This document shows, piece after piece, positions 46,307 to 58,086 of a stretch of DNA of 64,000 bases. A program made the position numbers and the translations under genes. This stretch comes from Chloroflexota bacterium. Its GTDB lineage: Bacteria > Chloroflexota > Anaerolineae > J102. Numbering within the stretch: position 1 is the stretch's first letter; every line of letters starts with the position of its first letter. The notes beneath the pieces were generated by a model. That model was given only the letters and a program-made list of their open reading frames with translations. It had not been told where the DNA came from and searched no databases. The DNA lies in assembly GCA_029782215.1 (NCBI GenBank), contig JAKOVD010000002.1, forward strand, positions 101,227-165,226, in the 5' to 3' direction.

Positions 46307-46514
46307 GGTAGCCTCCAGGGGGTGAGTGGTGCCTCCAGGGCGAATGCCGGGCGCCATCGTCCCAGCCACCCTCATTCTAGCGCACACGCGGCCGTTCAAC
46401 AACCCCTGGCCCGGACGGCTGGCTCTCACGCCTCGGAGAGCGATGCAAGCCGAAACGCCTGTGGGCATAAGGCGCGGATTGGGGCAGCCAGGGATTGTGC
46501 CGGCGACGTTGCGG

Positions 46515-47732
46515 CTATTGGCCGATGGGCAGCCGGCTGTGCAGGTAGTCAGTCACTGGCTCCCACGTCCCGCTGCGAACCTGGTAGAGCTTGGTGGCGT
46601 CGTTGCCGCGATGGTCGGTGGGGCTGAAGGTGAGAGGACCGGTCACATTGCCGGTGTCGAAGTTCTGAAGCCCTTCCAGGTTGGCCCGGATGTTCTCACC
46701 TGTCAGGGGCTGCTTGGCATCGAGGGTGCGTTTGATGCCCTCGGACATTGCCGCCATCGTCCACCAACCCTGCAAATAGCGCAGCCCCACATCCTGGAGA
46801 AGACTGCCTTTCAAGCGCAGGAAGTCCGATACCTCCTTCGCGCCGGCGACGTTCAGGTCAGGGCTGAAAGGTTGGACACCTATCACGCCCTCTGCCGCTG
46901 CGCCTGCCAGCTTGACGAACAGCTCGTCAGCACACCAGTTCAGGCAGATGAACTGCATGGTATTCTTGGCGTCAGGCAATTTGGCGGCCTTGACCAAGCG
47001 TGAGGCCGGCAGGGCTGTGTTCTGGATGACGGCATAGTTGACGCCCTGCGCTGAAGCCTGCGCCAACAGCGAAGTCAGGTCCTGCGCCTCGACGGGGGGC
47101 ATAACGTAGTCCGAAAACGTGATGCCGTTCGCCGCGGCATAGGCTTTGCCCGCGTCGAGGGGGCTGGTCCCGAACGGGCTGTCGCTGTGGAAGACACCCA
47201 CATTGGGCGCCACCCCCTTCTTGGCAGCGTCCTCTTTGATCCACTGCAGGGTCATGACCATTTGATCCGAATAGGTCGTCCCCACCAGGAAATTGTAGGG
47301 TGCGAACTTCGGGTCTGCCAGCTCCAGCGCATAGGCCGCCGACATGAAAGGAACCTTGTCGACCGCGACTTTCTCGCGCAAGGCTTCGGTATCGCCGGTA
47401 CCCCAGCCCTGCACGGCGACCACCTTGTCTTGTTTGACCAGGCGGTCGTAGAGCTGTTCCGCTTTGTCCGTCTTGTAGGCATAGTCATCGTAGACCAGCT
47501 CGAGAGGCCGGTTGTTGATGCCGCCGTTGAAGTTGACCCACTGGATGTATCCCAAGACGCCTTTCAAGTAGGGATTGGCCACATCAGCCGTCGGGCCGCT
47601 CAGGTCGAAGATACCGCCGATCTTTATCGGCTCTCCCGTCGGCTTCTTGCCCTCCTCAGGACTGCCGCCACATCCCGCGAGCAACATGACTCCGACCACC
47701 AATGCAGCCAGTACAAACAGCTTTTTTGACAT
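46515..47732 (-). CDS. ABC transporter substrate-binding lipoprotein (LivJ-like)
   Basis: 405 aa. Signal peptide and lipobox LLAGC are at the start, then a type I periplasmic-binding fold of the branched-chain amino acid family (IKIGGIFDLSGPTADVANPY, the VDKVPFMSAAYA hinge, and GWWTMAAMSEGIKRTL). The ligand is unknown. No permease or ATPase gene is adjacent. The ATG at 47732 has an AAGGG sequence 7 nt upstream. Confidence 0.9.
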   Translation of the reverse strand: MSKKLFVLAALVVGVMLLAGCGGSPEEGKKPTGEPIKIGGIFDLSGPTADVANPYLKGVLGYIQWVNFNGGINNRPLELVYDDYAYKTDKAEQLYDRLVKQDKVVAVQGWGTGDTEALREKVAVDKVPFMSAAYALELADPKFAPYNFLVGTTYSDQMVMTLQWIKEDAAKKGVAPNVGVFHSDSPFGTSPLDAGKAYAAANGITFSDYVMPPVEAQDLTSLLAQASAQGVNYAVIQNTALPASRLVKAAKLPDAKNTMQFICLNWCADELFVKLAGAAAEGVIGVQPFSPDLNVAGAKEVSDFLRLKGSLLQDVGLRYLQGWWTMAAMSEGIKRTLDAKQPLTGENIRANLEGLQNFDTGNVTGPLTFSPTDHRGNDATKLYQVRSGTWEPVTDYLHSRLPIGQ

Positions 47733-47786
47733 AACAATGCCCTTTGTAAGAGGTATGACGAGAATTTTGACAACCAACCCGCGGCG

Positions 47787-48461
47787 TCAGGACACGAGGC
47801 AAATGCCGGCCTGCTGGCGCTGGCGGATGTCCAATACTTCCACATCGCTGGCTTGAAGGGCAGCAACCAGGTGCTCGGCATCGGCGCCCTCCTCCTTGAC
47901 CAGGATACGCTTGTGTTCGCCATCGTCTTCATTCACGGTCACGATGGTGACGATGCGCCCGCCGTGTTCGTAGACCAGTTGGCTGACTTTGAGAACAACG
48001 GCCCGCTGCCTGCCACCGCGCAGCTCGAAGCGCAGGCCCGGCACCTGAACACCTCCGCTTAGCATGTCCACGAACACGCGGAAGATGTCACTCTCGGTCA
48101 CAATCCCAACGAGCGCGGCGTCGTCCAGGACAGGCACGGCGCCGATCCTCTTTTCGATCAAGAAGCTGGCCACATCTTCAAGAGCACAGTCGGGTGAGGT
48201 GGCGTAAACGGGGCTGGTCATGAAGTCTTTGGCCTGGAGCTTGTCCAGGAGCGAATCGCTCTCCCACCGGCTCAAGGTTGACGCCACGGACGGCATGGCG
48301 GCAGTGACGTCACTCTGGGAGATGATGCCAACCAGCTTGCCATCGTCAAGAACCGGCACGCGGCGAATCTTGTGCTGGCGCATGAGGCCTGCGATCTCGG
48401 GCAGCCTGGTGTCAGGACTCACGGTGATGGGACTGCGTGTCATGGCATCGCGGACGAGCAT
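47787..48461 (-). CDS. CBS-CBS-ACT domain protein (AcuB-like)
   Basis: 224 aa. Two CBS domains (residues 1-60 and 75-135; MLVRDAMTRSPITVSPD, then AKDFMTSPVYATSPD) are followed by an ACT-like domain (about 150-215). CBS pairs bind adenosine nucleotides and ACT domains bind amino acids. The arrangement matches AcuB-type regulators, whose role is unclear. It starts with AAGGAG upstream and has its own promoter. The solute-binding protein gene lies 54 bp downstream and may be cotranscribed. Confidence 0.85.
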   Translation of the reverse strand: MLVRDAMTRSPITVSPDTRLPEIAGLMRQHKIRRVPVLDDGKLVGIISQSDVTAAMPSVASTLSRWESDSLLDKLQAKDFMTSPVYATSPDCALEDVASFLIEKRIGAVPVLDDAALVGIVTESDIFRVFVDMLSGGVQVPGLRFELRGGRQRAVVLKVSQLVYEHGGRIVTIVTVNEDDGEHKRILVKEEGADAEHLVAALQASDVEVLDIRQRQQAGICLVS

Positions 48462-48512
48462 GGCTCAGTGTCTCCTTACGACGGCGGATAATGGGAACAT
48501 CGCTCACAACAC

Positions 48513-48542
48513 AGTATAGCGCGCGGCATGAACCATTGGCAA
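48513..48542 (-). promoter_or_regulatory. Promoter of the CBS-ACT gene
   Basis: On the minus strand, -35 TTGCCA (48537-48542), 18-nt spacer, -10 TATACT (48513-48518). It predicts a leader of about 45 nt containing AAGGAG. Confidence 0.65.
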
Positions 48543-48659
48543 TCGCGATCGACTATCCTGCTCGGCGGCCTTCGCAGCCTGAGGTAACATCCAGGCAGTT
48601 CAACGCATCCCACACAGCACAGACCGCAGTTCAGCACACTTTCCCGGGAGCGCTACCGC

Positions 48660-49229
48660 ATGTTCGACTTTGACCCCATACGCCGCCATGAGATATCCCT
48701 GCCTGACCACGTGGCGGGGGCAGGACTCCAGAGAGAGGACCTGGTGCGGTTCACCAACGAGATGATCGACACGCAGCTTCGCTTGATCGACGCCATCGCG
48801 GATGCCGATGTGACCTTCGTGCCCAGCGATCCGGACGCCGAAGACCCGTTTGCCGCCAACGCCGAAGAAGCTAGCATCGCCTGGACGCTGGGGCATGTCA
48901 TCGTGCACGTCACCGCCTCCAGTGAGGAATGCTGCGCCCAGGCTTCTTTGCTGGCCCGCGGCGTGACCGTATCGGGCCGCTGTCGCTATGAGGTGCCCTG
49001 GACCGACATGCAGACGGGGGCCGATCTGCGCCATCGTCTGGAGGAGAGCCGGCGCATCCGGCTCGCCTACCTTGCCGCCTGGCCTGATACGCCTCACCAC
49101 GACCTCACCTATACGCCCTACAAGGCGCCGCATAACTGCATCACCCGCGTCATGGCCGGGCTCTACCATGACGACGAGCACCTGCAGCAGATCGCCGAGA
49201 TCGTCCGCCAAGCCCGCCTCGCGGCGTAG
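48660..49229 (+). CDS. DinB-superfamily protein
   Basis: 189 aa, largely helical. The conserved histidines of the DinB/YfiT four-helix bundle are visible in TLGHVIVHVTA (two His) and in YHDDEHLQQI. Such proteins bind a divalent metal and several act as thiol-dependent transferases. This one has no assigned substrate. GGGAG lies about 8 nt before the ATG. Confidence 0.75.
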   Translation: MFDFDPIRRHEISLPDHVAGAGLQREDLVRFTNEMIDTQLRLIDAIADADVTFVPSDPDAEDPFAANAEEASIAWTLGHVIVHVTASSEECCAQASLLARGVTVSGRCRYEVPWTDMQTGADLRHRLEESRRIRLAYLAAWPDTPHHDLTYTPYKAPHNCITRVMAGLYHDDEHLQQIAEIVRQARLAA

Positions 49230-49267
49230 CGCCTGCGCGCCCTGCGCCCGCGGTTCCTGCGCCTTCC

Positions 49268-50263
49268 TCAGCGCAGAGAAGGATCGATCTCCGGCTGGAC
49301 AATGCCGACGATTTGAGGCTGCGGCTCGAAGCCAATGGCATCGCGCACGATGTACAGGGGCCGGGCCTTGACCTCGTTGTAGATGCGCCCCAGGTATTCG
49401 CCGACAATGCCCAGGGAGATCAACTGGATGCCGCCGATGAACAGAACGGCGACGAGCGTCGACGCCTGCCCGTAGAAGGCCTGGCTGCCTGAGAGCCGCA
49501 GGATGATGGTGATCAGAATGCCGAGGACACTGAAACCGGCAATGATGAACCCCAGGTAGGTGGCAAGCTGCAAGGGCAGGTGCGAGAAGGAGGTGATGCC
49601 ATCGAGCGCGAACCGCAGCATCTTGCGGAAGGGGTACTTGGTCTCACCGGCAAAACGTTCTTCGCGCACGTATTCGATGCCGATCTGCTTGAAGCCGATC
49701 CAGACCGCAAGGCCGCGCATGAACCGGTGGTGTTCGCGTACGGTGCGCAGGGCCAGGACCGCCCGCCGGTCGAGCAGCCGGAAATCGCCGGTGTCAACCG
49801 GAATATTGACGCCAGTAATGCCATTGATCAGCCGGTAGAAGAGGCTGGCGGTAAAGAGCTTAAACCAGGTTTCGCCCTTGCGCTGCGAGCGCACGGCATA
49901 GACGACCTCATAGCCTTCCCGCCATTTCTTCACCATCTCGGCGATCACGCTGGGGGGATCCTGCAGATCGGCGTCGATGATGACAACCGCGTCCCCCTGG
50001 GCGTAGTCCAGCCCTGCGGTGATGGCAAGCTGGTGGCCAAAGTTGCGCGAGAAATTGACAATGCGGACACGACCGTCCGCAGCGTGCAGCTCGCGCATGA
50101 TCTCAAGGGAACGATCGAAGCTCCCATCATTGATCAAGACGAGTTCCCACGACTCGCCCAAGCCGTCCATGGTTGCCGAAATGCGGCAATACAGCTCGTG
50201 CAGGATGGGCTCCTCGTTGTAAACCGGGGCCACGATCGAGATAACGGGTCGGTTGGCAGTCAT
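49268..50263 (-). CDS. Family 2 glycosyltransferase, polyprenyl-phosphate type (GtrB/DPM1-like)
   Basis: 331 aa. The GT-A domain carries [12 protein letters not shown], the donor-site DADLQDPP near residue 98 and the [11 protein letters not shown] motif. Two C-terminal membrane helices (about 232-254 and 268-290) and the [19 protein letters not shown] tail fit transferases that load a sugar onto undecaprenyl phosphate. Direct product unknown. It lies 14 bp downstream of queA on the same strand and convergent to the DinB gene. Confidence 0.92.
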   Translation of the reverse strand: MTANRPVISIVAPVYNEEPILHELYCRISATMDGLGESWELVLINDGSFDRSLEIMRELHAADGRVRIVNFSRNFGHQLAITAGLDYAQGDAVVIIDADLQDPPSVIAEMVKKWREGYEVVYAVRSQRKGETWFKLFTASLFYRLINGITGVNIPVDTGDFRLLDRRAVLALRTVREHHRFMRGLAVWIGFKQIGIEYVREERFAGETKYPFRKMLRFALDGITSFSHLPLQLATYLGFIIAGFSVLGILITIILRLSGSQAFYGQASTLVAVLFIGGIQLISLGIVGEYLGRIYNEVKARPLYIVRDAIGFEPQPQIVGIVQPEIDPSLR

Positions 50264-50276
50264 GTGTGGTCCAATT

Positions 50277-51449
50277 TCAAAGGATCAGCATGGCGTCGCC
50301 GAACGAGAAGAACCGATAGCGTTCGGCGATGGCTTCGACATAGGCATTGTCGATTAGGGTCTTGCCGGCAAAGGCAGCCACCAGCATCAACAACGTCGAA
50401 CGGGGCAGATGGAAATTCGTCATGATGGCGTCGACGGCCCGGAAACGATGGCCAGGAAGGATGAAGAGGTCGGTCTCACCCGTCCACGCCGTCACGGTCT
50501 GCCATCCGCAGGCGACCGGGGCCTCAGAATCGGCATCGCAGGAGGCCGCGCCCCGGGCCATCCTCGCCGCGCTCTCGAGCCCGCGCACGCTGGTCGTGCC
50601 AACCGCCACAATGCGTCCTCCACGAAGCCGTGTGTCGTTGACCAGCCGAGCGGTCTCGGGTGATACCTGCAACCATTCACGGTGGATGGCGTGCAGGCGT
50701 GGGTTCTCTTCGGTGACGGGCCGGAAGGTGTCCAGACCCACGTGCAGCGTCAGGTAGGCGGTGCGGACGCCCCTCTCGCGCAGGGCCAGGAGCAGCTCCG
50801 GCGTGAAGTGGAGCCCGGCCGTCGGCGCCGCCACCGAGCCCTCCCGCCGTGCAAAGACGGTCTGGTAGCGCTCGGGGTCCGCCAGGGGCGTGTGAATGTA
50901 GGGTGGCAGAGGCACCTGGCCCAGCTCGTCCAGGAGCGAATCGATGGGATGGTCAAAGGCCACCGTGCGCAGCGGGCCTTCGTGAGCGGCCATGATCGTC
51001 GCCCAGACGTGTGACCCATCCGGTTGGCCCGCCAGTACCCGTTTGCCCGCGTCCAGGCCCTTGCCTCCTACCAGCGCCTCCCAGGTGTTGTCCTGGAGCT
51101 TGCGCAGGAGGAAGATCTCCGCCTGGCCCCCGCTTTCCTTGCGCGCCGGCAGTCGCGCCGGAATGACGCGCGTGTCATTGAGCACCAGGAGATCATCCGC
51201 CCGCAGATACTCCGGCAGATCGTAGATGTGACGGTGGGTAAACATACCAGTGGGCCGGTCCACCACGAGCAGGCGGGCGTGGTCGCGCGGCTCGATGGGC
51301 GTCTGGGCGATCAGATCCGCCGGCAAATCGTAGTCGAAGTCACTTGTCTGCAGCGGCTGTCCTTCCGCGGCTGTCGTGGTCAAGGCGTCCGGACGTCCCC
51401 TGGCGCCGGGCGTTTCGCCGGCAGCGGCTGCATCAGGAGGCAAAGACAT
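50277..51449 (-). CDS. queA: S-adenosylmethionine:tRNA ribosyltransferase-isomerase
   Basis: About 390 aa. Makes epoxyqueuosine in tRNA from preQ1-tRNA and SAM. Family signatures include [52 protein letters not shown] and [18 protein letters not shown]. The homologous part starts near codon 32 of this frame, so the exact start is uncertain; the ATG at 51449 overlaps the end of ruvB by 17 bp, and several in-frame ATG/GTG codons and a TTG are alternatives. A 15-residue insert ([17 protein letters not shown]) interrupts the region after [10 protein letters not shown]. Confidence 0.93.
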   Translation of the reverse strand: MSLPPDAAAAGETPGARGRPDALTTTAAEGQPLQTSDFDYDLPADLIAQTPIEPRDHARLLVVDRPTGMFTHRHIYDLPEYLRADDLLVLNDTRVIPARLPARKESGGQAEIFLLRKLQDNTWEALVGGKGLDAGKRVLAGQPDGSHVWATIMAAHEGPLRTVAFDHPIDSLLDELGQVPLPPYIHTPLADPERYQTVFARREGSVAAPTAGLHFTPELLLALRERGVRTAYLTLHVGLDTFRPVTEENPRLHAIHREWLQVSPETARLVNDTRLRGGRIVAVGTTSVRGLESAARMARGAASCDADSEAPVACGWQTVTAWTGETDLFILPGHRFRAVDAIMTNFHLPRSTLLMLVAAFAGKTLIDNAYVEAIAERYRFFSFGDAMLIL

Positions 51450-52494
51450 CATCACCATTGCCATCAAAAAGCGAGGACTGGCCGCTGTCCGCCGCCGGAG
51501 CGCGATTGTAGAGAAGGCCCAAATGCTCGTAGGCGCGGGGTGTGGCCATGCGGCCGCGCGGGGTGCGCTCAATGAAGCCTAACTGCAGCAGGTAGGGTTC
51601 CACGACGTCCATGATCGTGCCGGATTCCTCGCTGACCGAGGCCGCTATCGTCTCGAGGCCAACCGGTCCGCCACCGAATTTGACGATGATGGCCTCCAGA
51701 ATGGTGCGGTCGAGCGTATCCAATCCCAGCTCGTCCACCGCCAGGAGCTGCAGGGCTTCGGCGGCGACCGGCGCCGTGATCGCGCCCCCGGCGCGCACCT
51801 GGGCGTAGTCGCGGACACGCCGGAAGAGGCGCAGCGCCACACGAGGTGTGCCGCGCGCGCGCCGGGCGATGGCTTCGACACCCTCAGGAGTGATCGGGGT
51901 CTGGGTCAGTTCGGCAGCCCGGCGAATGATGTGCTGGATAGCGTCAAGGTCATAGAAGTCGAAACGCAGGACGACACCAAAGCGTGCCCGGAGAGGCGCC
52001 GTCATCAGCGCCAGGCGCGTGGTGGCGCCGACGACGGTAAAGCGCGGCAGCTTCAGGCGGATGCTGCGGGCGCTCGGCCCCTTGCCGATGACGATGTCAA
52101 GGGCAAAGTCCTCCATCGCCGGGTAAAGTATTTCCTCGACGGCGCGTCCGAGGCGATGGATTTCATCGATGAACAGGATATCGCCCCGGCGCAGATTGGT
52201 CAGGATCGCAGCCAGGTCACCCGCGCGCTCGATGGCGGGTCCCGAGGTCACCTTGAGATTGACATCCATCTCATTGGCGACGATATGCGCTATCGTGGTC
52301 TTGCCCAGTCCGGGCGGGCCGTAGAGGAGGATGTGGTCGAGCGTTTCTTCCCGCTGCCGGGCGGCGGCAATGAGGATGTCAAGGTTGTTGCGGACGTTTT
52401 CCTGCCCGCGCAGCTCGGACAGCCGTTTGATGCGCAGGGCGGCATCAAGGCTGTCTCCAGGCTGTGGCTGCAACGAGAGCGGGCGTTCGTCCAT
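51433..52494 (-). CDS. ruvB: Holliday junction branch migration helicase RuvB
   Basis: A 353-aa AAA+ motor that drives branch migration with RuvA. Walker [10 protein letters not shown] (about 59), Walker [11 protein letters not shown], sensor-1 VVGATTR and the C-terminal winged-helix ([20 protein letters not shown]) are all present. It is the first gene of a ruvB-queA pair. ruvA and ruvC are not in this window. No Shine-Dalgarno sequence is visible; a -10 hexamer lies very close to the ATG. Confidence 0.97.
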   Translation of the reverse strand: MDERPLSLQPQPGDSLDAALRIKRLSELRGQENVRNNLDILIAAARQREETLDHILLYGPPGLGKTTIAHIVANEMDVNLKVTSGPAIERAGDLAAILTNLRRGDILFIDEIHRLGRAVEEILYPAMEDFALDIVIGKGPSARSIRLKLPRFTVVGATTRLALMTAPLRARFGVVLRFDFYDLDAIQHIIRRAAELTQTPITPEGVEAIARRARGTPRVALRLFRRVRDYAQVRAGGAITAPVAAEALQLLAVDELGLDTLDRTILEAIIVKFGGGPVGLETIAASVSEESGTIMDVVEPYLLQLGFIERTPRGRMATPRAYEHLGLLYNRAPAADSGQSSLFDGNGDDVFAS

Positions 52495-52503
52495 ACCGGC
52501 AGC

Positions 52504-52509
52504 ATTATA
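52504..52509 (-). promoter_or_regulatory. -10 element just upstream of ruvB
   Basis: TATAAT on the minus strand, ending 10 nt before the ruvB ATG, so transcription would start about 3 nt before the start codon. No good -35 is visible. It suggests a leaderless or nearly leaderless mRNA. Confidence 0.45.
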
Positions 52510-52605
52510 AAAGGTTTTGTCCCACGACGCCTGTTGGCAAGAGCGGCTGCCGGCACGTAGGTTCGAAAACCTGCTTGCAGCGCTCCTTCATTCCCGCACC
52601 TGGAA

Positions 52606-52634
52606 TTGACGTACCATGACAAACGTGGTAAAAA
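52606..52634 (+). promoter_or_regulatory. Promoter of the DksA-like gene
   Basis: -35 TTGACG (52606-52611), 17-nt spacer, -10 TAAAAA (52629-52634). Predicts a leader of about 90 nt. Confidence 0.6.
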
Positions 52635-52728
52635 ATCGCGCCGCCATTGGCGCCACCGTATTCCGGCCCACAGATTGGTCTGGTGCAGTCTGGTGCTCAT
52701 AACTCTCGGAGAGATATTAACCTTCCCC

Positions 52729-53136
52729 ATGGACACAGCACAGGAAGCGCTTGAACGAGAACAGCTCCTGCTCCAACGCCAGGAGCTTCAGCAGGATATT
52801 GTCCTATTGCAGGAGTCGCTGCGCGGCGAGGTCGACGTCGATCTCGACGAAGGCGACCCTGACGTCGTCGAACGTGAGAAGAGCGTCGCTCTGCTGGCGG
52901 CCTTGGAAGTCAAGCTGGCATCGATCGAGGATGCTTTGCGGGCCATGGAACGCGGGACCTACGGTGTATGTGAACGCTGTGGCAAGCCCATTCCCGCCGA
53001 GCGTCTCGAGGTCAAACCGGAAGCGACGATGTGCGTCACCTGCCAGGCCGAAGTTGAGCGTTTGCTCAAGCGCGGTCTCGTGGTTCAGAGACCCCGGTGG
53101 GGCCTGGATGCCGAGCCGGGCATGGAAGAGGAGTAG
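52729..53136 (+). CDS. DksA/TraR C4-type zinc finger protein
   Basis: A 135-aa protein with an N-terminal coiled-coil of about 75 residues (QLLLQRQELQQDIVLLQESL) and the C-terminal zinc finger CERCGKPIPAERLEVKP with CVTCQ. The pattern matches DksA/TraR proteins that bind the RNA polymerase secondary channel, although the short length and acidic middle segment differ from E. coli DksA. It starts at MDTAQEALERE; the open frame continues 41 codons upstream, but those lie over the promoter. Divergent from ruvB. Confidence 0.88.
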   Translation: MDTAQEALEREQLLLQRQELQQDIVLLQESLRGEVDVDLDEGDPDVVEREKSVALLAALEVKLASIEDALRAMERGTYGVCERCGKPIPAERLEVKPEATMCVTCQAEVERLLKRGLVVQRPRWGLDAEPGMEEE

Positions 53137-53208
53137 GTCAGGCCGCAGCCCGGTATGCAGTAGGGCGCGGATTGGATTCGCTGTCTGCCGCCCTCTCCGC
53201 TGAGTCCT

Positions 53209-53245
53209 TATGGCCTGAGCACGGTGCGTCTGTGCTCAGGCCATA
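53209..53245 (+). terminator. Hairpin downstream of the DksA-like gene
   Basis: Perfect 14-bp arms (53209-53222 and 53232-53245) with a 9-nt loop, 72 bp after the stop. The base of the stem is AT-rich (TATGG/CCATA). There is no T-run, so termination is likely but unproven. Confidence 0.55.
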
Positions 53246-53409
53246 TCATAATGCGCTCTGCCTGACCCTTCCTGTGGGCGGGCCGGAGGCAGTGTTGCGG
53301 CGGCGCCTGGTAAGAGAAGACACACCTGGCGGCGTCTAGGATTTACGAGTGAGAACGTACTCATTGCAGGCTGTTCGTCGTCTATCTTGTAGGCAGTGAG
53401 TTGAACGTC

Positions 53410-53418
53410 TGGTATAAT
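53410..53418 (+). promoter_or_regulatory. Extended -10 promoter of ftsH
   Basis: TGG followed by a perfect TATAAT (53413-53418). No -35 hexamer at standard spacing, consistent with an extended -10 promoter. Transcription start near 53425, leader about 30 nt. Confidence 0.6.
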
Positions 53419-53453
53419 GTAAGCAGCGCAAACGTGATCTTGGAGTAATCCCT

Positions 53454-55403
<1,950 letters not shown>

Positions 55404-55434
55404 GTGACTTTCCATCGCGTTCAGAGAGCGTTTG

Positions 55435-55464
55435 CACCCGCAGGCCGTGGCCTGCGGGTGTTTT
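55435..55464 (+). terminator. Rho-independent terminator of ftsH
   Basis: 12-bp stem CACCCGCAGGCC/GGCCTGCGGGTG (55435-55446, 55449-55460) with a tight loop, followed by TTTTC, 31 bp past the ftsH stop. Confidence 0.85.
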
Positions 55465-55499
55465 CTTGTCGATAGAACAGGCTTGCAGTGCCTCTGCCG

Positions 55500-55748
55500 T
55501 TAGGCGCTGCCTTCTGGATGAGCTTGTTCTTGACCGATCTCATGCCCGCAGTAGCGGCACACCTTAGCATCGGCCATGATCCATTCGGCACAAAATGGGC
55601 ACTTGATCCGTTCATCGGTCTTGGCGTTTCTCGCCGTGCTTCGTCGAAGCAACCAGACGATAGCAACGACGATAGCAGCGACAACTGCGAGCGGTAGGCC
55701 ACACATAACAAAAGCGATAATCAGTTCAGGGACTCCTATATCTGGCAT
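55500..55748 (-). CDS. Small membrane protein with zinc ribbon
   Basis: 82 aa. The N-terminal membrane helix (about 12-34) has the pattern of a signal anchor, followed by a basic LRRS stretch. The C-terminus is a zinc ribbon (CPFCAEWIMADAKVCRYCGHE), like the zinc-ribbon domains attached to many membrane or secretion proteins. The cytoplasmic location of the ribbon is inferred from the positive residues after the helix. Start chosen at the ATG at 55748; a GTG 39 nt earlier is possible. Convergent to ftsH, divergent from metG. Function unknown. Confidence 0.7.
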   Translation of the reverse strand: MPDIGVPELIIAFVMCGLPLAVVAAIVVAIVWLLRRSTARNAKTDERIKCPFCAEWIMADAKVCRYCGHEIGQEQAHPEGSA

Positions 55749-56118
55749 GGCTTCACTCTCTACTTGCCCAGAATTCGAATCGCTCACTTAGCTGCTGAAC
55801 ACACTCGCACCGCACGTCGACTCGGAATGGCTGCTTGCGTGTTGTCGGTCTCTGTACTCCTGACCTTGGCATCCAGTATAATTGCATCGTCCTCAGTCCC
55901 GAATGCTCCATCTCTTGACTCTACCTTCCATGTCCATCCCGCTCGTTGGCGCACCAGGTTGCACGCAGCACCGATGGATCTCGGCGGCCACAGGCGTCAT
56001 GGGGGACCTCCCCCACAGAGCCTGACCTCCACCGCCGTTTGAGACCCGCCCTTCCGCCGCGGGTCCTGCCTTCTTGCTGCGTTCATCCGTCCTGGTTCCT
56101 TACCAAGGAGCTTTTTTT
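55749..56118. other. metG leader region
   Basis: 370 bp. A perfect -10 TATAAT lies at 55877-55882 without a good -35. If real, the metG leader is about 230 nt, with a 7-bp hairpin GACCCGC/GCGGGTC near 56044-56066. The region has no T-box signature (no TGGTACCGCG-like antiterminator), so I do not call a riboswitch. A short open frame with a hydrophobic N-terminus crosses the region but lacks a ribosome-binding site. Confidence 0.4.
55877..55882 (+). promoter_or_regulatory. -10 element upstream of metG
   Basis: Perfect TATAAT; the -35 position (GTACTC at 17 nt) is weak. Confidence 0.35.
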
Positions 56119-57903
56119 ATGCCAACGAACTCCTCACCCCAACGCATTCTCGTCTGCACCGCCTGGCCCTATGCTAGCGGCGACCGCCACCTCGGCCATG
56201 TGGCTGGCGCCTACCTTCCTCCTGACATCTATGCCCGCTACCAACGCCTGCGCGGCAACGACGTCTGCATGGTCTCAGGCTCCGACACCCACGGCACGCC
56301 CATCACCGTCCGCGCTGCCCAGGAAGGCGTGACCCCCGCCGACATCGTGGCCCGTTATCACGGCCGCTTTGTGCAGTCCTTCAAGGACCTGGGGCTGAGC
56401 TACGACCTCTTTACCCACACCGACTCCCAGAACCACTGGGACGTGACGCACGAGCTGTTCCGCAACCACCTGGCCAATGGCTACATCTACCAGGACCGGC
56501 AGCAGCAGCCCTACTGCCTGATCGACCAGCGCTTTCTGGCCGACCGCTACATCGAAGGCACCTGCCCGATCTGCGGGTATCATGACGCCCGCGGCGACCA
56601 GTGCGATAACTGCGGCAATACCCTGGACCCGGTGGACCTGATCGGCCCGCGCTGCAAGATCTGCGGCCAGAACCAAATCGAGATTCGCGAGACCGAGCAC
56701 TTCTTCTTCGACCTGGGCAAGGCCAGCCCCGAATTGGCTGTCTGGCTCAGCCAAGGCAAGGAGCACTGGCGCACGGCAGTCATCAACTATGCCCGCCAAC
56801 AGGCCGAGAGCGGCGATCTGCGCGGCCGCGCTATCACGCGCGACATCGATTGGGGCATCAGCATCCCCCTGCCCGGCTTCGAGGACAAGGTCATCTACGT
56901 TTGGTACGACGCCGTGATCGGCTACTTCAGCGCCACGCGTGAGATCTGCGCCCTAAAGGGAAACCCGGACGCATGGCGCGAGTGGTGGCTTGACCCGGAC
57001 GTGAAGTCGGTCTACTTCATCGGCAAAGACAACATTCCCTTCCACTCCATCATCTGGCCGGCCATGCTCATCGCCGACGGCCGCGGCCTCAACCTGCCCT
57101 ACGATGTGCCCGCCAATGAGTACCTGAACATCGAGGACAAGAAGATCAGCACGTCCCGGCGCTGGACGATCGACCTGCCCGACTTCCTGTCACGCTACGA
57201 TCCCGATCCCTTGCGTTACGCTCTCACCATCAACGCCCCCGAGACCCGCGATGTGAACTTCACCTGGGAAGAGTTCGTGCGGCGCAACAACGACGAATTG
57301 GTGGCGACATGGGGCAACCTCGTCAACCGCACGCTTGGCTTCGCCTTCAGCCGTTTCGACGGCCAGGTGCCTGCGCCCGGCGCTTATGACGAGGCCGACC
57401 TGGCCCTGTTGGCTGCCTCTGAGACCGCCTTCACCGAGGTAGGGGCGGAACTGGAGGCGGTGCGCCTGAAGCTGGCGCTGATCAAGGCCATGGAGCTGGC
57501 GCACGCCGCCAACCGCTACCTGAATGACAAGGCTCCCTGGTCCCAGATCAAGGAGGACCCGGCGGCGGCGGCCACCACGATCTATGTGAGCCTGCAGGTG
57601 ATCGACCGGCTGAAAGTGCTGCTCAACCCCTTCCTGCCCTTCACCACCGAACAGCTCCACGGCTTCCTGGGCTACCAGGGCACCATCTTCGGCCATTCCT
57701 ATATCGAAGAGGTCACCGACGGCCGCGGCAGCCGCCCGGTGCTGCGCTACGACGGCAGCCAGATCGAAGCTGCCTGGGCGCCCGGCATCCTGCCGCCGGG
57801 ACAGCGCCTGCAGAAGCCAGCCGCCCTCTATAAGAAGCTCGATCTGAGCGTCGTCGACGCCGAGCGCGAGCGTCTGCTGGCCCACCTCGGCCAGGCAGGC
57901 TGA
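56119..57903 (+). CDS. metG: Methionyl-tRNA synthetase
   Basis: 594 aa, charging tRNA-Met. The class I signatures are HLGH in [16 protein letters not shown] and a KMSKS-type loop KKISTSR (here K-I-S-T-S). The connective-peptide zinc knuckles CPIC, CDNC and CKIC follow, giving three CxxC pairs, and the C-terminal helical anticodon domain is present. No C-terminal dimerisation extension (TRBP111-like) is seen. The ATG at 56119 has AAGGAG 8 nt upstream. The relaxed KMSKS sequence is seen in some other MetG enzymes and is unlikely to inactivate it. Confidence 0.96.
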   Translation: MPTNSSPQRILVCTAWPYASGDRHLGHVAGAYLPPDIYARYQRLRGNDVCMVSGSDTHGTPITVRAAQEGVTPADIVARYHGRFVQSFKDLGLSYDLFTHTDSQNHWDVTHELFRNHLANGYIYQDRQQQPYCLIDQRFLADRYIEGTCPICGYHDARGDQCDNCGNTLDPVDLIGPRCKICGQNQIEIRETEHFFFDLGKASPELAVWLSQGKEHWRTAVINYARQQAESGDLRGRAITRDIDWGISIPLPGFEDKVIYVWYDAVIGYFSATREICALKGNPDAWREWWLDPDVKSVYFIGKDNIPFHSIIWPAMLIADGRGLNLPYDVPANEYLNIEDKKISTSRRWTIDLPDFLSRYDPDPLRYALTINAPETRDVNFTWEEFVRRNNDELVATWGNLVNRTLGFAFSRFDGQVPAPGAYDEADLALLAASETAFTEVGAELEAVRLKLALIKAMELAHAANRYLNDKAPWSQIKEDPAAAATTIYVSLQVIDRLKVLLNPFLPFTTEQLHGFLGYQGTIFGHSYIEEVTDGRGSRPVLRYDGSQIEAAWAPGILPPGQRLQKPAALYKKLDLSVVDAERERLLAHLGQAG

Positions 57904-57930
57904 ACCGCTCGATCCACGCGACCAACCCTC

Positions 57931-57959
57931 TACGGCGCCGGCTGCTTGCCGGCGCCGTA
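57931..57959. terminator. Hairpin after metG
   Basis: Perfect 12-bp GC-rich arms (57931-57942, 57948-57959) with loop TGCTT, 27 bp after the metG stop. No T-run follows, so it may act as a 3' stabiliser or as a dispersed palindrome. Confidence 0.5.
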
Positions 57960-57982
57960 ACCTGCAATGCCGGGCTGAGCGG

Positions 57983-58008
57983 GCCGAGCTGGGGCTTAGC
58001 GCTCCCAG
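57983..58008. repeat. 26-bp dispersed hairpin repeat, copy 2
   Basis: Differs from the copy at 24092 at three positions. It lies 38 bp from copy 3 in the metG-htrA intergenic region. Confidence 0.7.
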
Positions 58009-58020
58009 GGCGTCGGTGGG

Positions 58021-58046
58021 GCTGAGCTGGGGCTTGGCGTTCCCAG
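58021..58046. repeat. 26-bp dispersed hairpin repeat, copy 3
   Basis: Tandem neighbour of copy 2, ending in GTTCCCAG as does copy 1. Two substitutions relative to copy 1. Confidence 0.7.
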
Positions 58047-58086
58047 GCGCAGCGTTCTTGGAAGTGGTCATGGGAAAGGTGTATGC

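Larger units (their letters stand above)
53137..53453. other. Intergenic region between the DksA-like gene and ftsH
   Basis: 317 bp. It contains only the hairpin at 53209-53245 and the ftsH -10 element. I saw no gene or RNA signature. Confidence 0.5.

Noticed and set aside
55764..56042. Short plus-strand frame with hydrophobic N-terminus upstream of metG
   Set aside because: Overlaps the putative metG -10 element, no Shine-Dalgarno sequence, no homology recognised.
55820..56118. T-box riboswitch for metG
   Set aside because: No antiterminator consensus (TGGNACCGCG) and no matching specifier stem; only one small hairpin was found.
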